Shown in pieces: positions 57,123 through 64,000 of a DNA stretch of 64,000 nucleotides (the stretch's first letter is position 1; every line of letters begins with the position of its first letter). Location: NCBI GenBank assembly GCA_001986395.2, contig MQVO02000001.1, positions 2,914,001 to 2,978,000 of the forward strand, written 5' to 3'. The stretch comes from Irpex lacteus. Lineage: Eukaryota; Basidiomycota; Agaricomycetes; Polyporales; Irpicaceae. Below the pieces are notes generated by a model that did no database searches, was not told the DNA's origin, and saw only the letters and a list, made by a program, of their open reading frames with translations. The position numbers and the translations under genes are program-made.

Positions 57123-60119
57123 CTATGGCCACCCCTCCGCAGGAAATTCAAAGAAAGTGATGAGATAGCTCCTATCTTCGACAATGTGCCGCGTGTCCAC
57201 CAAATAGCTGAGCGAGTGCCAGTTATCCTTCTTCTCATGCGGCACCAGATACATAATCTCCGGTATTATCTCGTCCTCCCGTACGGACACCCAATCGCCC
57301 TCGCCAGGGTTCGCGACGCTATGCCTACAGTAGCGCAATTCCATACATCCATTAGTCATACACGTGTCACTAACGTTGAAAATAATACTTACTTCTCCAT
57401 AAAATGCGCACGTAGCTGTCCCCAATTAACCGCATTCGCCAGTTCAGGCTCAAAGCATCGCGCACACGCAAATTCCTTCCAAGGTCCACTTCGACGACGT
57501 TTCGCCTCCTTTACTACGCATGCTGCCTCCGATTCCTTGACGGCCTCCACTTGCGTCGTCGTGGCCTCTTTATATGCTGGACCACGTTTGTCTTTAGTCA
57601 CTGTGTGTCTGAACCTGTGACAACAAGACTGTCTGAACGCCTGTAATACCGTACAACCAAAGAAATCCGTCAGTCAACGTAGGCCCACGGCATTGCCATA
57701 CACTTGCTTAGGGATAGATAATACTACTCACTGCAGTCCGCCAACTCATAACCGGCACATACTGATTCCTCCCGGGCCGATCCACATGGCACGTACAGAT
57801 CAGTCTCCTTCCCTCAGCCCCACTCCCACTCTCATCCTGCCACCTATCCAGATCCTCCACGCTCGCCGTCCTCACGTCGAACCCACACACACTTATCGCC
57901 TGCTTAGCCTGCCCAAAACCTGCCCGAAATGGTCCAGCATTCCATAACCATGGTTCCGCGCCGTGGCCACTGAACACTGCACCCACTATCGGAGCAGGCT
58001 GGTTAGCCTGTATCGCCGTGAAGTAGTCCTCTGGCATCCACTTTGGCCTAGTTAATTTGGTCTTCAATCGCGAATCACCCTCTGGGTAGTAGTAGTCTTG
58101 GTTGGTAGAACAGCCCACGTGGTGCAGAACGTTGGGAAGTGGGAACACCCGGTCGCACCTGGAGCAGCCAAAATAACTTCCCACGGCGAGTGTGAAAGGG
58201 TTGACTGACTCGTCCAATTTGAACGTCTCGCGGAGGACCGTTGCGAGAGCTTGCTCAGCTTTGGCTTGCCGTGTATCAAAGTAGTCGCTGATCAACGTTT
58301 GCACGGTAGGCCGCAACTCCTCAATGTTGAACTCCGAGTTGTCCTGCTCCTTCACGGCCTCCTTCACCTCTTCTTTCCCATCGTTGTCACAGTGCGGATC
58401 GACAAGACGTACGAGCTCGGGTATGCACATCAAAAGACCAAGTGCCGTGAACTCACACTCCCATTTCAACTTTTCCTTCTCGTCGACCTGAGAGAGGACA
58501 TCCGTGACGAGTTCGTCAAGGTCTTTAAGCCGAGTAGTGAGCGTGTTCATGTAGATCGAACGTAACCGTTTCTTCCAGATGTCTTGTATGAACAGTTCTA
58601 CGGGTTCTTTGATACTATTCCATACTAAATATCACGAAAAAGCACGGGTTTGGACTCTTGTATCAGTAAATAGGTAGTGGGATAAGTGAATATACATACT
58701 GCGAGGCGTCAGCGCTTGAGACTTGCGAACTTCGGGCAGCTTGGAGAACTTTTCCTCATCGTCGGACGACGTTGTCAAGTAGTTCAGCTCGAGGTGCCAC
58801 CCCCCTTCTTCAAGCTTCTGCAGGATCCTGAAAATGACCATGATCAGCCATGATGAGTCTAGGAATTTCAAGTCAACTCACGCATTCTTCCGGGCACTGC
58901 GCACGTTGCTAAGCTCATCCGCCCTGTCGGTTCTGTACTTTGAATACCAGTGTTCTAAAGCTGGTTCACTCTAAACGAAGAAGCAATTAACATGAGTACT
59001 AAAAACTATCTATATGCAGGGGAGCTTCTGAGCGTAGAAATTTACTGACTTCCAAGAGAGCTGCGGTCATCTTCTTACGCTTCTCCGTCCACGCTTTCCT
59101 TTCCGTATAGTCCGAGTCTTCTGGTAGCGCCTTCCATTCTAGCAGAAGCTTTTCAAGGTGTGGTTTATACTGAATAGCAGAATCTATCAAATCAAAGCGT
59201 CACACGAGAGCCTTTATTGAATGCAGAGAAGTGGCGTATATGTACCGTATTGGTCTTGCTCCAATGGGGGAGTAAGTTCGTCTATCAGCCACGGTGTAAT
59301 GAGGAGCTCTTCTGCCCTGCTGTCGTAGAAATGATATGTGGTTATGCTGTTCTGTATTCGCGCCAAGTGGAGGTTTATCGTGCTGATAGTTATTGATACC
59401 AGTAGTTCATTAGAAGATGTGGAGAGAAGTGGGAAGAAGGAGAAGATTAGAGAGGAGGGGATGGAAGTAGACGTACGATTCTTTCAGACATCGTTTGCAG
59501 AGTCTGATTCGGCATGCCCAGTACACAAAGTGACAATTCTTGGATACGCATCTCTGCACAGTGAACAGCCTTCAGATCACAAACCTCAGATATAGAATGT
59601 AGAAGGTGCATACGTACGTGGCAGAATGCATCGTATAACAAACTGGCGTATTGTATCTCGTTCATATCTTCGGGAAGAGGCGGGAGCTCCGGTACGTTCT
59701 CCCTCGCGGCCTTCCAGATAAACTGCGTGTTGCGGCTCGTGAAAAACGCGCGGAATGTTTTCGAGAGCCGGGAAAGATGAAGCAATTCTTTCGTTTGCAG
59801 GTGCATACATATCTATGAAATTTTTCCCAATCAGCATTGATATTCGAAAGGGCTATTGGTGGTATTGATTGCGTCTTACCTCCATAAGTACGTCTAGAGG
59901 CATATCGACGATTTGATAGAGTTTACCACGCCTCTGGGGAGCACGCGATGGTTTGTCTACTTTAGTGGAACTTCGGGCTTTGCGAGCTTTGACAACTGGA
60001 CGGTCCTGGTCTCGGGCAGCGTGGCTACTAGTGTTCGAGTCAGGCCCCTCGTCGTCGGTAGGTGCCAGTGCTCTTGTGAGCTCTTCTTTGCCTGCCATGC
60101 GTTGAGATCTTCTACGCAT
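57123..60119 (-). CDS. F-box/zinc-finger family protein (copy C)
   Basis: Exon 1 (60119 down to about 59880) starts MRRRSQRMAGKEELTRALAP and ends GKLYQIVDMPLDVLME. The F-box continues with TKELLHLSRLSKTFRAFF, then EIQYASLLYDAFCH and a cysteine cluster (CHFVYWACRIRLCKRC). The long exon (about 58625-57735) carries SIYMNTLTTRLKDLDELV, a short Lys/Glu insert (KEEVKEAVKEQ), FDTRQAKAEQALATVLRE, the finger CSRCDRVFPLPNVLHHVGC, and CTCHVDRPGRNQYVPVMSW. The last two exons have the C2H2-like finger (FACARC..HFMEK-H) and end FPAEGWP at 57123. Its insert is the shortest among the MARRSQR-type copies. Several short internal exons (58870-59600) follow the family plan: EGGWHLELNYL, YKPHLEKLLLEWKALPED. It appears intact. 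Confidence 0.85.
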
Positions 60120-60238
60120 ATTGGCTTGAATATCAGCTATAACATATAAAGTAAGTAGGGCAATAACGGTCTACAGATAACCTAGTAAGATAATCGTGGT
60201 GACTGGTTGAGACAAGGTCGACGCGCGGGACCGTGGGC

Positions 60239-60285
60239 TAATGAGGGCGGAGTTCGAACCCATCATGTGAGCGTGACCGTGTTTT
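60239..60285 (-). promoter_or_regulatory. shared upstream block of the F-box/zinc-finger family
   Basis: Reverse complement reads CACGGTCACGCTCACATGAT, GGGTTCGAACTCC and GCCCTCATTAG, about 120 bases before the start codon at 60119. The TTCAAACTCC core is TTCGAACTCC here. Confidence 0.62.
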
Positions 60286-60542
60286 GACCTTTGAGGTGGG
60301 TTACTTACTTATAATTAGTACTCGTGACACTACCTCGCCTAGAAAATTGTTGTGTGCACTTGGCTCAAGTACGTTTTGACGTTTCTCAAGTGCATGGTCC
60401 CCATACTACCATTTAGGAGCAACAGTTAGATGCGTGTTAGAGTCTTTATACAGCAGTGCTAGGCTTCCCACTGAAAGGAATGCCAGTGTTTAACGTTTAA
60501 TCATAGGTGTATATATCGAGCGGAGACAACATGAATGTCAGA

Positions 60543-63500
60543 CTACGGCCAGCCCTTCGCAGGGAATTTGAAGTAAGTGATAAGATGCCTCCTGTCAGTG
60601 TAGGACGAATCCTCCATATACTTCAGCGAATGCTCCTTACCCTTCACCTTATGCGACACCAAAAACACAATCTCCGGTATCTCTTCGTCCTTCTTCACGG
60701 ACCTCCAATCATCCTCGCCGGGCTCAGCGACGCTGTGTCTATCATACCGAGTATATCAGCCATAATCAACAAGTCACCAACAGATGTAAAAACGACATAC
60801 TTCTCTTGCAAATGCGAACATAGCTCTTTCCAAGTAACCCCTCTTGCCAACTCACTAGCATCGCACTGTCCACACGCAAACTCCTTCATCCACCCGCTAC
60901 TCCGACAATCTTCCACCTTCTTAATCACACACGCCGCCTCTGACTCCTTGACCGCGTCCACGTATTTTTTTGCGGCCAGCTTGTACAACGGCCCGGATTT
61001 GTCGCTCAGCCTATGTCTGACGTTGGAGCAACAAGACCTTTCGAACGCCTGTATATTCGAGATGCAACATACACAATAAACACAACCCCGTCAGCAAACT
61101 AACCTCCTCGGAAGGAATTCGAGAAATCCGATAACTCACCGCAGTGCGCCAACTCATTACCGGCACATACTTGTTCTTCCGATCCACATGGCACGTACAA
61201 ATCAACCTCATCTCCCCACCCTCAACTTTCATCCCATCCAAATCCTCCACAGTCGCGTTCTTCACATCCAACCCGCACACAGCAATCACTTTCGCAAACT
61301 GCGTCCACCCAGCCCGGAACGGATCGACACTCCACATCCACGGCCTCAGTCCGTCCTCAAACTCCCAAGTGCTGACAGGCACATCGGCCCCTTCGATCGC
61401 GGTGAAGTAGTCTTTGGGCATCCATTCGGGCTTGAACCTGAACTTCCAGTGTTCTTCTGCCGCTTCTTTTGCGGCTTTCGAATGTGGATTGGGGTGCGCC
61501 GGTTGGGAGGGTCGAGTAGAGTGCCGGTAGGTGGAGCAGCGGTGGTAGAGCACATTGGGGAGCGTGTACACTCGAGCACATTCCGTACAGTTGAAGTAAG
61601 TGCCCACGGCTAGTGTGAATGGGTCGACTGACTTGTCTAAGTTGAACATCTCGCGGAGTGCCGTTGCAAGAGCTTGCTCTGCTTTGGCCTGTCGTGTGTC
61701 GAAGTAGTCGCGGATTAATGCCTCCACGGTGGGTCGCAACTCCTCCACGTTAAACCCCGAGTTGTCATTACTCTTTGCCTTCTCCTCCGTGTCCTTCTCC
61801 TTCTCCGTAATCTTCTCTTGCTCCTCCGCTTCCGCTTCCTCCTTCATTTTCGACTTCTTTACCTCCTTCACGTCCTCCTTGCCTCCACTCACCACCTTTC
61901 TCTCCCCATCCCTCTGCGGATCAACAAGCCCCACAAGCCCCACCACACACATCATCAAATCATGGCTGGTAAACTCCACCGACCACTTCCACCTCACCTT
62001 CTCCCTCTCGTCGACCTTCTCGAGGATATCCCTAACAAGCTCGTGGAGTTCTTTGACTCGAGCGGTGAGCGTGTCCATATAGATCACGTGCAACCGTTTG
62101 TTGCGGATGTCTTGCATGAAGGCTGAGATGGGTTCTTTGATGGTGTTCCAGACTGAGCATAACAAACGAAGAAGTATGAGTTAGCATCGGTAGGTTAGGG
62201 AAAGGAAGATAAGTGGGCGGACGTACTGCGAGGTGTCAGAGCCTGAGACTTGCGCACTTCAGGCAGCTTGGAGAACTTCTTCTCGTCCTCGGGTGAAGTT
62301 GCTATGCATTTCAGCTCGATGTGCCATCCTTCTTCTTTGAGTTTCTGCAGTATACTACAAACCAGATTACAGACACGATGAATTCAAAATGCAGTGGTTA
62401 ATTTGACAGATACTCACGCGTCCTTCCGAGCCGAGCGTACGTCGCTGAGCTCGTCCGCCCTGTCGGTCCTATACTTTGCGTACCAGCGCTCGAGGGCTGG
62501 CTCACTCTGACAATGTAAATAACGAGTATGAGTACTGAATACCAGCTGTATGAAAGAGAGCTCATAGGCATAGAAATGTACTCACTTTCAACTGAGCAGC
62601 GGTCATTCGCTTGCGCTTCTCAATCCACGCCTTCCTTTCCTTCTCGTCCTCGGGCGACTTGAACGCTTTCCATTCCAGCAGGAGTTTGTCGAGGTATGGT
62701 TTGTACTGAATAGTAGTCCCTGCCAAACCAAAGCGTCGACCGAGCTCCATACATTGTGGAGATAGAAATAAAAACATACTGCTCTGGTACTCCTCCAACA
62801 CAGGTACGAGCTCGTCTATTAACCGTGGTTTGGTAAGGAGCACGCTAGTTGTGCTGTCGTACAGATGGTATTCATCTATTTTGTCCCGGGCGTACCACAA
62901 GTGGAGGTTTATCGCGCTAATGGCATCATTGTTTCGTTAGCACATGTGGGGAGACGTCAGAAAGGAGGAAGAGAAAGAAAAAGAGAAGAAACGTACGATT
63001 CTTGTAGGCATCGTTTGCATAATCTGATTCGGCAGGCCCAGTAAACGAAGTAGCAGTTCTTGGACATGCATCTCTGCACATGAACAATTAGTATACTTCT
63101 AAAGGGGATGGGCGACGGGACACGTACATGGCAATGCGTATCATACAATAAACTTGCATATTGCATCTCATTCAGGTCCTTGGGGAGAGGCGGGAGCTCG
63201 GGTACGTTCTCCCTCGCGGCCGTCCAGATGAACTGGGTGCTTCGGCTCGTGAAGAACGTGCGGAAGGCTTTGGAGAGGCGCGAGAGGTAGAGCATTTCCC
63301 TTGTTTGCATTTGTGAGGCTATCTACGCGTACACGGGGGATATTAGCTATAAGTTTGAAAAAGATGAGGAGTATAGGGGTTAGACGTACCTCCATCAGGA
63401 CGTCGAGGGGCATGTCGAGGATTTGATGCAGCTTCCCGCGCTTTCGAGGAGCTCTAGTCGTCTTATCTACTTTCTTTGGAGGACCAGCGGGAGAGCCCGC

Positions 63501-63647
63501 TTCTGTAGGAGGAGAAGCATCGACTCTGCGTGCTTTGGCGGCCGGACGGTCATGTCGGTCGTCGTCACTGGCAACATCACTGCCTATATAGGCAGGTGCT
63601 CCTGTAGTCTCTTCTTTGATTGCGATGCGCTGAGATCGCCTCGCCAT
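60543..63647 (-). CDS. F-box/zinc-finger family protein (copy D)
   Basis: Exon 1 (63647 to about 63391) starts MARRSQRIAIKEETTGAPAY and ends GKLHQILDMPLDVLME; exon 2 has TREMLYLSRLSKAFRTFF and NEMQYASLLYDTHCH. A cysteine cluster (CMSKNCYFVYWACRIRLCKR) follows, then IDEYHLYDSTTSVLL, YKPYLDKLLLEWKAFKSPED and EEGWHIELKCI. The long exon ending near 61140 has MQDIRNKRLHVIYMDTLTAR, the longest non-repetitive Lys/Glu insert of the family (KEDVKEVKKSKMKEEAEAEE..), FDTRQAKAEQALATALRE, the finger CTECARVYTLPNVLYHRC, VPVMSWRTA. The next exon carries the C2H2-like finger (FACGQC..HLQEK-H). The final exon ends FPAKGWP with stop CTA complement at 60543-60545. Closest to copy B in exon 1. Intact in all landmarks. 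Confidence 0.87.
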
Positions 63648-63738
63648 TTGAAAGAAGATCACTTGAATCGCTTGGGACGAAGGTATCCGGACAAAGCTGA
63701 ATGGATGCAATGGCCGCCGAGTTTGAGTCGCGCGACCC

Positions 63739-63790
63739 TTAATGAGAGTGGAGTTTGAAATGGGATCACGTGTGTAATCATGTGATCGCG
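63739..63790 (-). promoter_or_regulatory. shared upstream block of the F-box/zinc-finger family
   Basis: Reverse complement: GCGATCACATGATTACACAC, GTGATCCCATTTCAAACTCC, ACTCTCATTAA, about 90 bases before the start codon at 63647. It is nearly the same as the block at 30316-30365. Confidence 0.68.
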
Positions 63791-64000
63791 TTTTGCGAAG
63801 CGCGAACGCCGAAGGCTTGACTCGGAATTCGAAGTAGCTAGCACGGTCTTTGATGCACTCTTGTGCGCTTTGATTTCCTGTTATCCAGCCTCTCAAGTGC
63901 GTGGTTATCTGAAGTGTAACGGCTTCGTAATTTACGAAGGAATCGTAAGTACTTATAGCTCAAGCAATGCTCTACAGAAGTAATAGTACTTACCGGACAC

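Noticed and set aside
61729..62126. Plus-strand open frames of Ser/Phe/Leu-rich composition opposite copy D
   Set aside because: They are antisense shadows of the Lys/Glu-rich insert of the minus-strand gene and have no start context or domain.

Overview
The window reads as nuclear DNA of a mushroom-forming basidiomycete (Agaricomycetes). Nearly every recognisable gene is split by short introns of about 50-60 nt with GT..AG ends. The families are typical of that group: expanded F-box proteins, DUF6533 multi-pass membrane proteins, an I66-type mushroom protease inhibitor and a Tnp2-type CACTA transposon. The species cannot be named from the sequence.

Layout. 0-7 kb: two tandem F-box genes on the minus strand, then the first member (plus strand) of a large F-box/zinc-finger family. 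9.5-23 kb: a mostly housekeeping block with a DUF6533 membrane protein, a CoA-transferase family III enzyme, electron transfer flavoprotein beta subunit (with an 8-nt microexon), an intron-containing tRNA-Leu beside a tRNA fragment, a Pep12-like syntaxin, a second DUF6533 gene with a doubtful 5' end, a decayed F-box gene and an MDR oxidoreductase. 23.8-34 kb: three more F-box/zinc-finger paralogues and a collapsed relic of a fourth. 34-38 kb: another F-box gene, a small Ser-rich two-exon gene and the I66 inhibitor. 38-45.6 kb is gene-poor. 45.6-47.2 kb: a PIG3/quinone-oxidoreductase-like MDR gene. 48.3-56.4 kb is a transposon island: a hAT-like MITE, a complete-looking CACTA element with transposase and divergent accessory gene, and a TA-flanked MITE. 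57-63.6 kb: two more F-box/zinc-finger paralogues.

The most distinctive signal is the F-box/zinc-finger family: six gene copies plus a relic. Four copies and the relic share a promoter block with CACRTG-like boxes and a TTCAAACTCC..CCCTCATTAA core. The copies differ most in a Lys/Glu-rich insert that in one copy is a 12-bp minisatellite. F-box proteins are normally substrate receptors of SCF ubiquitin ligases, so the cluster looks like a diversifying receptor array; its substrates cannot be read from sequence. The CoA-transferase and ETF-beta genes are neighbours on the same strand and both belong to acyl-CoA metabolism. All exon joins were made by eye.
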